Source of the DNA: Treponemataceae bacterium
GTDB taxonomy: Bacteria; Spirochaetota; Spirochaetia; Treponematales; Treponemataceae
NCBI GenBank assembly: GCA_024413635.1
Contig: JAKSTT010000009.1
Span: 1-32,552 of the forward strand
Length of the DNA: 32,552 nucleotides
Direction: 5' to 3'
Shown in pieces: positions 1 through 6,664 of the stretch. The stretch's first letter is position 1, and each line of letters starts with the position of its first letter. The notes beneath the pieces are model-generated. The model saw only the letters and a list, made by a program, of their open reading frames with translations, did not search any database and was not told where the DNA came from. The position numbers were made by a program, and so were the translations under genes.

Positions 1-747
1 TTCATTCTTTCAGATATCCATTACGATTTTTACCTCAAAAGCTATCACAACAGCAATCTGGAAGTAACAAAAACATTCATTGAAGAAATTCCCAATCGCT
101 ACAAGAACGTTGTCCTGTGCCTTGGTAACCACGATTTAGTTCTCACTTGGGACCTGGATAAAGCTGGCACACCTCGATTTCTGACATCGGAAGAAAAAAT
201 TGCAGCAATTAAAGCTTTTTGTGTAAACTTTCCCAATGTGCATCTTTTGGACGGTGATTGCGTCACAATCGATGGAATTACCTTTGGCGGAACCATGGGG
301 ATGTGGGATATGAGCTTTATCAGGGATTATGGATTAGACCAGAAATACAGTGAAATGAAAACATGGTGGAAACACTGCTGGTTCGATGGTGTCCACTGGA
401 ACTATTGCAATCAGGATTTGGAAGCGATTAAAGAACTTGAATTTGGAAAGATACATAAGGTTCTCGTTCAAAAACCTGACGTAATGATAACCCACTTTTC
501 ACCGCTTCCACCAGAATTTCTTATGCCCGAAGCGTACCGTCGCGATTTTGTCAGTACGATGTTCTATTTTGATGACCGAATCGCAAGAAATTACCTTTCT
601 GACAATCCAACGGCAATCTGGTGCTCCGGTCACACCCACACGGCATTCATCGATGACAGAATTTTTGTGCATCCAAATGGATACCCAGGTGAAAATCCTT
701 ACTTGATGAATAACCTGCAGAAGCAACAGTTCTTAATTGAGATGTAA
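1..747 (+). CDS. Metallophosphoesterase, 5'-truncated by the window edge
   Basis: The frame is open from base 1, so the true start lies outside the window and the visible part is 248 codons plus stop. The protein belongs to the calcineurin-like metallophosphoesterase superfamily, which hydrolyses phosphoesters at a two-metal centre. Three signature blocks are visible in order: SDIH near the beginning (the D-x-H block), GNHD about residues 42-45, and SGHTHT near residue 210 (the GHTH block). The initial ATG candidate at 238 would remove the first two metal-binding motifs, so it is not the real start. It is probably missing only a few N-terminal residues, because the D-x-H motif normally lies within the first ten. 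The substrate cannot be told from sequence. It converges on the minus-strand gene at 847-1536, with about 100 bp between them and no clear hairpin there. Confidence 0.85.
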   Translation, partial: FILSDIHYDFYLKSYHNSNLEVTKTFIEEIPNRYKNVVLCLGNHDLVLTWDLDKAGTPRFLTSEEKIAAIKAFCVNFPNVHLLDGDCVTIDGITFGGTMGMWDMSFIRDYGLDQKYSEMKTWWKHCWFDGVHWNYCNQDLEAIKELEFGKIHKVLVQKPDVMITHFSPLPPEFLMPEAYRRDFVSTMFYFDDRIARNYLSDNPTAIWCSGHTHTAFIDDRIFVHPNGYPGENPYLMNNLQKQQFLIEM

Positions 748-846
748 CGCAGCAATAAGGATGCTTCCGCACCAGTTTGTTCCAGACATTGTTTTAGTAT
801 TTCAACAGAAACGATACTCAATTTATTATAATTTTTTTAATAGCCG

Positions 847-1536
847 TTATTCTATGAATTCAAATTGAATACTTTTTTCTTTTGGCACTAACGGACTTAG
901 CAAAATTTCCAATTCTTCTTTTGCTTTTTCTGTTGCCTTTTCTAAAGCATTAAGAACTTCCTCGCTCTGTTCCTTCTCATCTTTTATTTTAAGGAATGCA
1001 TCGTTAGCAGCTGTATATACAGCTGCATATGACTGTTGCATATTATTAAAAAAACTGTCTGATAGGCTTTCAATTGTTGCATTTTCATGATTTAGCTCAT
1101 GAGATAGTATTTTTGCTTTTGGCAATTTTATCTTAATATTACCCATATTATCTTCTTCAATAAAAAGTCTTACATCTCTTAGATTAATTCCAAATTTTAT
1201 TGTTCCAGAAATACCCAACACAATTTTATCCTCTGTCTTTGGTATTTTAATTCCATACCATGAGGCCTTTGCACTAGTTAACATTTTCAAAGCATCATAA
1301 TCTAATTGCAGTGTTGTTAACTCTGATATTTCACTAATCCTTGATTGTAGAATGGTAATTGAATTTTGAGGAACATCCTGTTTTACAGTACCTTTGCCAA
1401 TAAAAAAACCTAAAACAAGAAATAATAAAAATGTCTCAACAAATGCGACTATATGAAGCGGATGCACCTTCATTGGGTCAATTATTACTAATCTATTTTC
1501 TTTATTTGTTTTTGAACCAGGTCGGTTTTCTTCCAT
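847..1536 (-). CDS. DUF4230-like membrane-anchored protein
   Basis: This is a 229-residue protein with a short polar N-terminus, one hydrophobic segment at about residues 30-50 (HIVAFVETFLLFLVLGFF), and a large domain expected outside the membrane. The region with WYGIKIPKTEDKIVLGISGT, then FGINL, then KIKLPKAKILSHEL matches my memory of the DUF4230 pattern; the family has no established function. The C-terminal third is rich in Glu, Lys and Ala and is probably a coiled coil. An upstream in-frame ATG exists at 1551, but AGGAG lies five bases before the ATG at 1536, so I chose the latter. The gene follows the 23-residue membrane peptide at 1555-1626 by 18 bp and is probably co-transcribed with it. 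The family call is from memory of motifs only. Confidence 0.7.
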   Translation of the reverse strand: MEENRPGSKTNKENRLVIIDPMKVHPLHIVAFVETFLLFLVLGFFIGKGTVKQDVPQNSITILQSRISEISELTTLQLDYDALKMLTSAKASWYGIKIPKTEDKIVLGISGTIKFGINLRDVRLFIEEDNMGNIKIKLPKAKILSHELNHENATIESLSDSFFNNMQQSYAAVYTAANDAFLKIKDEKEQSEEVLNALEKATEKAKEELEILLSPLVPKEKSIQFEFIE

Positions 1537-1554
1537 GTTTTCTCCTAACATAAT

Positions 1555-1626
1555 CTACACAATACAACCTACAATAATAATCGCAACAACAAAAACGATA
1601 ATTAATAGAGGAATAATTTTGTCCAT
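1555..1626 (-). CDS. 23-residue single-pass membrane peptide
   Basis: The reverse strand reads ATG at 1626 to TAG at 1555. It encodes a peptide starting MDKIIPLLII and continuing with an almost purely Val/Ile/Leu/Phe stretch that contains one Gly and one Cys near the end. A strong AAGGAG lies six to seven bases before the ATG, a better ribosome binding site than most genes nearby have. The peptide has a short charged head and one membrane-length helix, as in known small membrane proteins that modulate a partner. It ends 18 bp before the DUF4230-like gene, itself a membrane protein, so the two are probably translated from one mRNA. No homologue is recognised; its reality rests on the ribosome binding site, composition and placement. 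Confidence 0.6.
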   Translation of the reverse strand: MDKIIPLLIIVFVVAIIIVGCIV

Positions 1627-1780
1627 AAAAATCTCCTTGTAATATTTATAGTGACTAAATCATAACATAAGCACAAATCAAACCTAAAAAATTGAGTATA
1701 AGAAATACACGTTCATTAAATAAATTGTAAAAAAACTAAATTTATGCAGCTCAACATCAGCTAACAACTTTTCACTTCTT

Positions 1781-2365
1781 TTAATCATAAACAAAATTCC
1801 GGAAAAACTGGTGCCAGTCATTCCAACTAAACGCACGTCCAGGATGATCCATTGCATAAGCATTCACTTCATGTCCATTTGCAAGCGTATAATGTCCCTT
1901 ATTGAAAAAAGCACCATGACACTCAAGGTCGCAATCCCAGGTATAATTTGATTCTGGCAAATGACTCCACAGTCTGTCTCCCCACACAAGAAGAACATCT
2001 GGCTGAAGTTCGTTAAGGACTTCATAGAATGCATTAATGCCACTATCCCACTGTTTTTGAGTTGGCTTATCATCCGGAGTTGGAAGCAAATCTTGTATGT
2101 AATTATAAAAGGCAACTTCGTTCCAGATTTCATTTCTGGACTTTTCATTAGTCTCAAAACCTGTCAGCGCACGTTCAAATTTTGTATAGGTCTTATGTGT
2201 CCAATTACTGTTTGCCTGATCATTCAGCAGGTCAACTGTTTTTTTGGGACTATAATCACTGCCATAATGGCTTTCACCTAAAATAAGAATCTTTTTGCCA
2301 TAACAGCAACCCGCCCAATAATTACTGCCAACCCATGGTTCAAACTGTACATAATTAATGTTCAT
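1781..2365 (-). CDS. Uracil-DNA-glycosylase-like superfamily protein, unknown substrate
   Basis: This is a 194-residue soluble protein. It starts with a Trp-rich segment, then KILILGESHYG (residues 25-35), LLVWGDRLW (125-133) and HPGRAFSW (174-181). A beta strand ending in GES, a central L-x-V-W-G strand and a late His-Pro motif are the layout of the uracil-DNA glycosylase-like fold, where they form the base pocket and the intercalating loop. Whether it excises a base is unknown; many distant members are uncharacterised. The longer frame starts at 2389, but GGAG sits eight bases before the ATG at 2365, so I use that. The short ORF at 2386-2487 ends immediately upstream, and the shared promoter with the palindrome at 2527-2541 probably drives both. 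The family call is inference from motifs. Confidence 0.6.
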   Translation of the reverse strand: MNINYVQFEPWVGSNYWAGCCYGKKILILGESHYGSDYSPKKTVDLLNDQANSNWTHKTYTKFERALTGFETNEKSRNEIWNEVAFYNYIQDLLPTPDDKPTQKQWDSGINAFYEVLNELQPDVLLVWGDRLWSHLPESNYTWDCDLECHGAFFNKGHYTLANGHEVNAYAMDHPGRAFSWNDWHQFFRNFVYD

Positions 2366-2385
2366 CGCGTATTCTCCAATCTCAT

Positions 2386-2487
2386 TCATTCAATTTCACT
2401 TATTATTTTCCAAATTTGAGTTATATACACATAGTCTGCATCCCGTGATAATTCAGACGTAGCATATTCAAATAAACTTGGTTTCAT
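2386..2487 (-). pseudogene. 33-codon ORF resembling the N-terminus of a PD-(D/E)XK nuclease family protein
   Basis: The ATG at 2487 has TGGAG seven bases upstream and opens a 33-codon frame that stops at 2386. The first residues, MKPSLFEYATSELSRDA, closely resemble the opening I recall for a family of PD-(D/E)XK nuclease-like proteins, where the motif continues for hundreds of residues. Here the similarity ends after about 17 residues, and the remaining sequence (beginning YVYITQIW) looks unrelated. The likely reading is a relic left after deletion of most of the gene, with its promoter and ribosome binding site now feeding the glycosylase-like gene. Alternatively it is a real leader peptide. 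The family resemblance is from memory. Confidence 0.45.
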
Positions 2488-2508
2488 GTATCACTCCAGT
2501 ATGTGGAT

Positions 2509-2541
2509 AGTATAACAGAGCGACTCTATCAGAATATGATA
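2509..2541 (-). promoter_or_regulatory. Palindrome plus -10 promoter, copy 1 (upstream of 2487/2365)
   Basis: On the minus strand the palindrome TATCA-N5-TGATA (2527-2541) is followed by exactly 12 bp and then TATACT (2509-2514). No -35 hexamer sits at the usual 17 bp distance; the palindrome occupies that place. The same arrangement with the same spacing recurs at 3521-3553 and 5638-5670, which is the main support. Confidence 0.6.
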
Positions 2542-2554
2542 TACCAGATATAAA

Positions 2555-2588
2555 AAAACTGTTCGTCAAACAAATTACGAACAGTTTT
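2555..2588 (-). terminator. Rho-independent terminator of the Rpn-family gene
   Basis: AAAACTGTTCGT (2555-2566) pairs perfectly with ACGAACAGTTTT (2577-2588) around a ten-base loop. On the minus strand the hairpin ends in a run of seven T and lies just after the stop codon at 2624. The A-rich left arm means it could also act on the plus strand, though no plus-strand gene enters it. Confidence 0.8.
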
Positions 2589-2623
2589 CCAACGCAAGAT
2601 TAAAAATACTAAAAGGTTTTTCT

Positions 2624-3496
2624 TTACGCAGAAGCAAGAGTCATTTCTGCAAGCTCCTTAACTTTCTCAGCAGGAAGCTTCAGCATATCTGCAATCTGCT
2701 CAACAGTCATATTTCCAGTATTAATTAAGCCCTGAATAATTTTTGCTTCACCACGAGCTTCTACGGTATCTAAGAAATCACACATATTTACGCCTCCTTT
2801 TTCACCTGAGATGCCTTCATTATATACTGATTCAAACTTACTGTCATTTGTCAGAACCTTCATAAGCTTAAAAAACTCATCAACGTGATTAATTGCATCT
2901 TTGGTTCCGCGATAATCTGGAATCTTTTTCCGCTTTGCGAAATAATCAGCAACAATCTTGAAGTCACTCTTGAAATTTGAGATCTGTTCATCTGACAACT
3001 TACAAATCTCAAACAAATTGATTCTATAATCATTCACAAAGGGTTTAAGTTTTTCAGGAACATCAAGACAGCCAAGAAGGTTTTTAGGCTTGTTCCATTC
3101 CGCATCACCGAAATACAAAACCAGAGTGATTACTGGATATCGTTTTGTTTTTCCATCCTGGTTAAGCTGGTTACGGTAAGCTGCTCCATCATAACTAAAA
3201 ACCCGTAACGGCATATCGGGATCTACAACAGTCTGATTTTCCAAACCGTATAAAGCAATTCTGATTTCTCCATTTCTCCAGTACTTTGCTACATCCCGTT
3301 CCTGTTCATGAAGTTTATCATCGGCCTTATACATGGAATGCTCCGATTCAGCTTCCAGTTCATCTTCTTTTATGACCTGCTCACCGTTGAACAACAAGCC
3401 GTTCACAATATCTGCAAAGACATCGTTATACGATTCAAGTGTTTTTTCAACAATATCTTTTTCACCCATGATTTTAATATAGTCATAGCTGTTCAC
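2624..3496 (-). CDS. Rpn-family recombination-promoting nuclease / PD-(D/E)XK transposase-like protein
   Basis: This 290-residue protein is of the Rpn/PDDEXK_2 type, abundant in treponemes and clostridia, whose characterised members are DNA endonucleases linked to RecA-independent recombination. Visible features are an N-terminal ESYNDVFADIVNGLLF segment; RDVAKYW with Asp68; ALYGLENQ, where Glu86 and Gln88 match the E-x-Q catalytic pair; a following SYDGAAYRNQL; and a hydrophobic ITLVLYFG strand. The C-terminus has the usual tail with a short helix-turn-helix-like segment (MTVEQIADMLKLPAEKVKELAE). The frame begins with GTG at 3496, and ATG at 3466 is an alternative; neither has a clear Shine-Dalgarno sequence. 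No transposon ends or target duplications were seen, so it is a domesticated or solo gene. It is transcribed divergently from the 139-aa gene and ends at a strong terminator. Confidence 0.8.
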   Translation of the reverse strand: MNSYDYIKIMGEKDIVEKTLESYNDVFADIVNGLLFNGEQVIKEDELEAESEHSMYKADDKLHEQERDVAKYWRNGEIRIALYGLENQTVVDPDMPLRVFSYDGAAYRNQLNQDGKTKRYPVITLVLYFGDAEWNKPKNLLGCLDVPEKLKPFVNDYRINLFEICKLSDEQISNFKSDFKIVADYFAKRKKIPDYRGTKDAINHVDEFFKLMKVLTNDSKFESVYNEGISGEKGGVNMCDFLDTVEARGEAKIIQGLINTGNMTVEQIADMLKLPAEKVKELAEMTLASA

Positions 3497-3520
3497 ATCG
3501 TATAGAAAACTTTTTTACTC

Positions 3521-3553
3521 TATCATAATTTGATATCCTCACCATAGTATTCT
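3521..3553 (+). promoter_or_regulatory. Palindrome plus -10 promoter, copy 2 (upstream of 3593)
   Basis: TATCA-TAATT-TGATA at 3521-3535 is a perfect palindrome with a five-base centre. It is followed by 12 bp and TATTCT at 3548-3553, giving a predicted leader of about 35 bases that carries AAGGAG before the start at 3593. Beyond the palindrome, this copy also shares CTCACC and ATAGTAT-N-CTGTGA with copy 3, so the two may be recent duplicates. It sits between the divergent Rpn gene and the 139-aa gene. Confidence 0.65.
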
Positions 3554-3592
3554 GTGAACAGATAAAACTACGCAGATTAAGGAGCAAAACCA

Positions 3593-4012
3593 ATGATGGA
3601 ATTGTATGGATTTGTATTTTCCGGGCATGTCTTGGACCATTGCGACGCAAAGTTCATTCCGAAAAATGCCGTAAACGATATGCATTCCATACTCTGTTAT
3701 GATTACGAAGGCGGAAAACCCTGGCATGACAATTCGGTCGTCATGGAAATTCACTTCTGGAATTATCAGCCTGAAATTGAAGACAACAAGATTAGGATTC
3801 TGTATGATACAGCATCCACATTAATGTCCGATTTTTATAATCTGACAAAAGACTGTCTTTGGAACATTGTCTCTGTACGCATGGACCTCAGCTGTAATAT
3901 CTGCTGCCAGGACCGTAAGGATGAAAAAATCGACATGACTGATTTTGAATACTATGATTGCAGAATCAGGCACAAGATAGTAGCGGGAAACCCTGAACTG
4001 CCAGACGATTAA
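3593..4012 (+). CDS. Unknown 139-aa protein, co-transcribed with a DnaB-like ATPase
   Basis: I do not recognise this protein. It is small, acidic and soluble, with no signal peptide or membrane segment. It is rich in aromatic residues and Cys, including Cys17, Cys35 and a C-N-I-C-C cluster near residue 100 that could bind a metal but is not a known finger. The start has AAGGAG eight bases upstream; a second ATG follows directly. The stop lies 20 bp before the DnaB-like ATPase gene, so the two almost certainly share an mRNA driven by the palindrome promoter at 3521-3553. The context suggests it is a partner or accessory of that ATPase, but nothing in its own sequence shows this. Confidence 0.75.
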   Translation: MMELYGFVFSGHVLDHCDAKFIPKNAVNDMHSILCYDYEGGKPWHDNSVVMEIHFWNYQPEIEDNKIRILYDTASTLMSDFYNLTKDCLWNIVSVRMDLSCNICCQDRKDEKIDMTDFEYYDCRIRHKIVAGNPELPDD

Positions 4013-4032
4013 GACTTTATAAGGAAGACGAT

Positions 4033-4866
4033 ATGGAAAATGAAAGTTTTGGTATGTATGACTCAATACAAGACCTGATACCAGTTTTTGTGGAATCATT
4101 AGAAAAATCTGCAAACCATAATTCGGATTATCCTGAGACATCAATTCCACTACCCGAAGGCGAAACACTCACCTTTGCACCAGGAGACCTGATTGTACTT
4201 TCTGGCGCTGTCAAATCCGGAAAAACTACCGTTACTTTAAATATGGCAAGAATGTTGGGAAGCGTAAAAAACTGTCCGGTAGGGTATTTCAGTCCCGGTC
4301 CTTTGGAATATTCAGATCTAGGCAAACGGGTTATCTCTCTTGCATCGGGTATTTCATTACACAAGATTGATTCCGGAAGACTTTCATATGATGAACTGGA
4401 AGTTATTCAAGATACTTCAAAAAAACTGTACGACTCACCACTGTTTTTTAATCAGACACCGAATCTTTTCTTTGAAGAATTGGAATGTACTGCACAAATG
4501 CTTGCTGAAGAACAGCAGGTAAAAGTGATTTTTATCGACAGTCTGGAATATCTGCAGGAACTGGTAGATGCAGATCCGGAATCATATCGGTATGAATTAG
4601 AAACGCTGCTGGAAAAGATAAAAGATATGGCCGTTAGCCTGAATATTGCTGTGGTACTGATAGCAGGCTTTGCTATCGACAATCCACTCCACCATGTATC
4701 CATGAAAAACTTCAGAAAACACATGATAATTCCCCGCACTGCCGATACTGTCCTTATCTTGAACCGCCATCAACGAGATGACGAAGGAATTACCACAATA
4801 CTGTTAAGTGTCCCCAAAAACGCCCACAGCAAACCGTTTGGAGTGGGCTTGCCGTTTGAATTTTAG
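4033..4866 (+). CDS. Stand-alone DnaB-like (RecA-fold) ATPase
   Basis: This 277-residue protein matches the C-terminal motor domain of replicative helicase DnaB but lacks the N-terminal primase-interaction domain and linker. Visible motifs are GDLIVLSGAVKSGKTT (Walker A at residues 58-65), a short YFSP segment where DnaB has its FSLEM motif, VIFIDS (Walker B Asp169), TADTVLILNR (strand before the arginine finger region) and a final KNAHSKPFGVGLPFEF that aligns with the KNRNGPTG-type beta hairpin. The Glu of the FSLEM motif is not at its usual position, so hydrolysis or strand translocation may differ from DnaB. The first 40 residues are acidic and unlike DnaB. GGAAG precedes the ATG by seven bases. 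It pairs with the 139-aa gene and converges on the regulator. It is not the replicative helicase itself, being too short. Confidence 0.75.
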   Translation: MENESFGMYDSIQDLIPVFVESLEKSANHNSDYPETSIPLPEGETLTFAPGDLIVLSGAVKSGKTTVTLNMARMLGSVKNCPVGYFSPGPLEYSDLGKRVISLASGISLHKIDSGRLSYDELEVIQDTSKKLYDSPLFFNQTPNLFFEELECTAQMLAEEQQVKVIFIDSLEYLQELVDADPESYRYELETLLEKIKDMAVSLNIAVVLIAGFAIDNPLHHVSMKNFRKHMIIPRTADTVLILNRHQRDDEGITTILLSVPKNAHSKPFGVGLPFEF

Positions 4867-4900
4867 GTGGAACTGTTATCTTTAATACGTAAGTGTACCG

Positions 4901-5590
4901 TCAATTTTGTGGATACAAAAAATCAATGAGTCGTTTGACTTCAGCTTTTGCCAGAGCAACACCAGCGTCAAGAATGTCTCTGTTGAAAATCGTATAAAAC
5001 CAATATCCTTCATCAATGTCAGAACGTTCAGCGATAAAATCAAGGCCGCACAGCTTCATGGCTTTATCAGCTGTCGAATGTTTAAATGATTCGTAAAGTC
5101 CTATACAAAAACAGTAATCTGACGAAATATCAAATTTTTTTATTCCTGCCCAAATACCGTAATCATAATAACTACGGCCGCAGTACTTTTTATCCAGATT
5201 GATTTCCAGTCCGGTCTGATTTGGATATCCGATATCGGTTATCTCTTCCAGTCTCTCGATATATTCTTCCGATTTGCCTATCATCTGGGCATATGCCTTT
5301 TTCAATTCTGTGAATTCCACAGACTCTTCATGATGCTGTTCAAGTTTGGCCAGCACTTTTGGTGTATATGGTTCGGTATAGTAATATCCTTTTTTGGCAC
5401 GATTATATTCAATAGGAGCAGCACCGCGATCCCGCATAAAATCAATGGTACGGTGAATAGTCAACGGCTTTACTTCAAAGTGTTCTGCAATTGTCCGGCA
5501 ATTTGGATACCGGTTATCCGAAAGCAATTGGTGGATATAAGAAACCCGTTCGATCTGTGCATACGTTCCTACAGTTTGTCGTTTAGCCAT
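4901..5590 (-). CDS. HTH transcriptional regulator, WYL-type N-terminal DNA-binding domain
   Basis: This 229-residue protein has an N-terminal winged helix-turn-helix (about residues 12-75) of the kind found in WYL-domain regulators: ERVSYIHQLLSDN, then CRTIAEHFEVKPLTIHRTI (recognition helix), then a basic wing ending in KKGYYYTE. The rest is not a recognisable WYL domain. Its middle has a short helical, charged part, and its C-terminal half is rich in Tyr, Phe and Cys, so it may sense an unknown ligand. GGAG sits eight bases before the ATG. It lies between two transcription units that share one promoter palindrome and is divergent from one of them (5677), which makes it the obvious candidate to bind that palindrome. 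That link is inference; activator or repressor cannot be decided from the sequence. Confidence 0.75.
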   Translation of the reverse strand: MAKRQTVGTYAQIERVSYIHQLLSDNRYPNCRTIAEHFEVKPLTIHRTIDFMRDRGAAPIEYNRAKKGYYYTEPYTPKVLAKLEQHHEESVEFTELKKAYAQMIGKSEEYIERLEEITDIGYPNQTGLEINLDKKYCGRSYYDYGIWAGIKKFDISSDYCFCIGLYESFKHSTADKAMKLCGLDFIAERSDIDEGYWFYTIFNRDILDAGVALAKAEVKRLIDFLYPQN

Positions 5591-5637
5591 ATAATTTTCT
5601 CCCGTTACATCAGTATACCATTACTTCTCATTCACCC

Positions 5638-5670
5638 TATCATAAAAAGATACTCACCTTATAGTATACT
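5638..5670 (+). promoter_or_regulatory. Palindrome plus -10 promoter, copy 3 (upstream of 5677)
   Basis: TATCA-TAAAA-AGATA (5638-5652, one mismatch in the right half) is followed by exactly 12 bp and TATACT at 5665-5670, as in the other two copies. A second inverted pair, ATACTCAC (5650-5657) and GTGAGTAT (5671-5678), brackets the -10 box and overlaps the start codon, a typical place for a repressor or for self-limiting folding. The start codon follows the -10 box by six bases, so the transcript would be leaderless. Confidence 0.65.
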
Positions 5671-5676
5671 GTGAGT

Positions 5677-6525
5677 ATGAAAGACAGCCTGTTGTCTACA
5701 AGAAAACAAATCAGAACCACAAAGAAGCTTCTAAAAGAAAGACAGAAATGGCTTGTATCAGATTTTTTGCCCCGTCTGCAACAAAAGTTTCCAGAATTTT
5801 CTGACTACACTCTCACCGCCTCTATTTCACCCATGACCAGGGAAGATCTTATTGATATTGAACCTGACGAGTATATTGACAGTACACCACTTACTAAATT
5901 CGAAATAATTTTAGCCAAAAAAGTAGAACATCCAGACAAACGCATTAGTCGTCAGATCCATCGGACACGGAATTACAGAAAAATATTGCAACACAGACAT
6001 CCATGCAAGCCTGTTCATTGGAATGATAATCTTTTATTAAAGATAGAAGAAATCAACAACCGTATAATACAATTGTTTACCAAGGCATTAACGACTTCAG
6101 AATTATTACGGGAATTTCTTGAATCAGAATACCAGAACGGTCGAAAAGAATTTGCTGATTTCGATATAGAAGCTTCTGTTGTTTACACAAATCACCAGAT
6201 TTTCCCCTACACTGACGGGAAAACCAGTAATCTTCTCAGAGAGATAACGAACTTTCATACCTTTATCCCGACGATATATCTGAATTCTTCAAATATCCTA
6301 TCAAGTGATTTACGGGAGACACTCTATTTAAGCATGGATGACTGGAACATTGAACTGTTTGAAAAGGTTCCAAAGTGTATTCCTATTAATTATTACATGC
6401 ATTGTCTTTTTGTTGACGGCTATACTTACAACCTGAATGACCTGCAGTTCATGAATCCAGAGGATTTCCAGGTACAGACTACTATTTCCACCTGGGACTG
6501 GATGATGGAAAGAGAAAACAGTTGA
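5677..6525 (+). CDS. Unknown 282-aa protein under the shared palindrome promoter
   Basis: I do not recognise this protein. It is soluble, and its N-terminus is strongly basic and helical (residues 1-35, many Lys/Arg), which could contact nucleic acid or form a coiled coil. The middle part (about 85-115) contains another basic patch with several His and Arg. The C-terminal half is acidic and aromatic and ends with TWDWMMEREN. There is no signal peptide or membrane segment. The frame opens with GTG at 5671, but ATG at 5677 lies exactly six bases after a TATACT box with no Shine-Dalgarno sequence between, so I take ATG as a probable leaderless start. It is divergent from the regulator at 4901-5590. 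Downstream, a minus-strand terminator of flgE separates it from the flagellar genes. Confidence 0.75.
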   Translation: MKDSLLSTRKQIRTTKKLLKERQKWLVSDFLPRLQQKFPEFSDYTLTASISPMTREDLIDIEPDEYIDSTPLTKFEIILAKKVEHPDKRISRQIHRTRNYRKILQHRHPCKPVHWNDNLLLKIEEINNRIIQLFTKALTTSELLREFLESEYQNGRKEFADFDIEASVVYTNHQIFPYTDGKTSNLLREITNFHTFIPTIYLNSSNILSSDLRETLYLSMDDWNIELFEKVPKCIPINYYMHCLFVDGYTYNLNDLQFMNPEDFQVQTTISTWDWMMERENS

Positions 6526-6547
6526 TTGTAGTAAATAGATATAGAAA

Positions 6548-6576
6548 AGCCCCCGACAGCAACGCTGTCAGGGGCT
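6548..6576 (-). terminator. Terminator downstream of flgE
   Basis: AGCCCC-C-GACAGC and GCTGTC-A-GGGGCT form a 13-bp hairpin with one wobble pair and an AAC loop. On the minus strand it ends in TTTTCTATA. It lies about 90 bp after the flgE stop and closes the flagellar unit; the plus-strand gene at 5677-6525 also ends just before it, though that side has few T residues. Confidence 0.8.
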
Positions 6577-6634
6577 AGTGTGAAAACTTATAATACCATA
6601 TTTATGGGCTAAAAGCGCCCGTAAATTGTTAATG

Positions 6635-6659
6635 ACGGGATAAGCTCAGCTTACCCCGT
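6635..6659 (-). other. RNA hairpin directly after the flgE stop codon
   Basis: ACGGG-A-TAAGC pairs with GCTTA-C-CCCGT around a TCA loop, with a single A-C mismatch. It starts six bases after the flgE stop and has no T-run, so it looks like a 3'-end stabilising hairpin or processing site upstream of the true terminator rather than a terminator itself. Confidence 0.5.
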
Positions 6660-6664
6660 ACTTA

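Noticed and set aside
748-846. Terminator between the convergent metallophosphoesterase and DUF4230 genes
   Set aside because: Only an AT-rich stretch is present; no stem with a T-run could be found.
2624-3496. Insertion sequence containing the Rpn-type gene
   Set aside because: No terminal inverted repeats or target-site duplication were found around the gene; the flanks carry a terminator and a promoter instead.
5671-5673. GTG at 5671 as start of the 282-aa gene
   Set aside because: It would begin one base after the -10 box, before the expected transcription start; ATG at 5677 fits better.
1-6525. Prophage or integrated plasmid
   Set aside because: No integrase, structural phage genes, attachment-site repeats or tRNA were seen. 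The DnaB-like protein alone is not sufficient.
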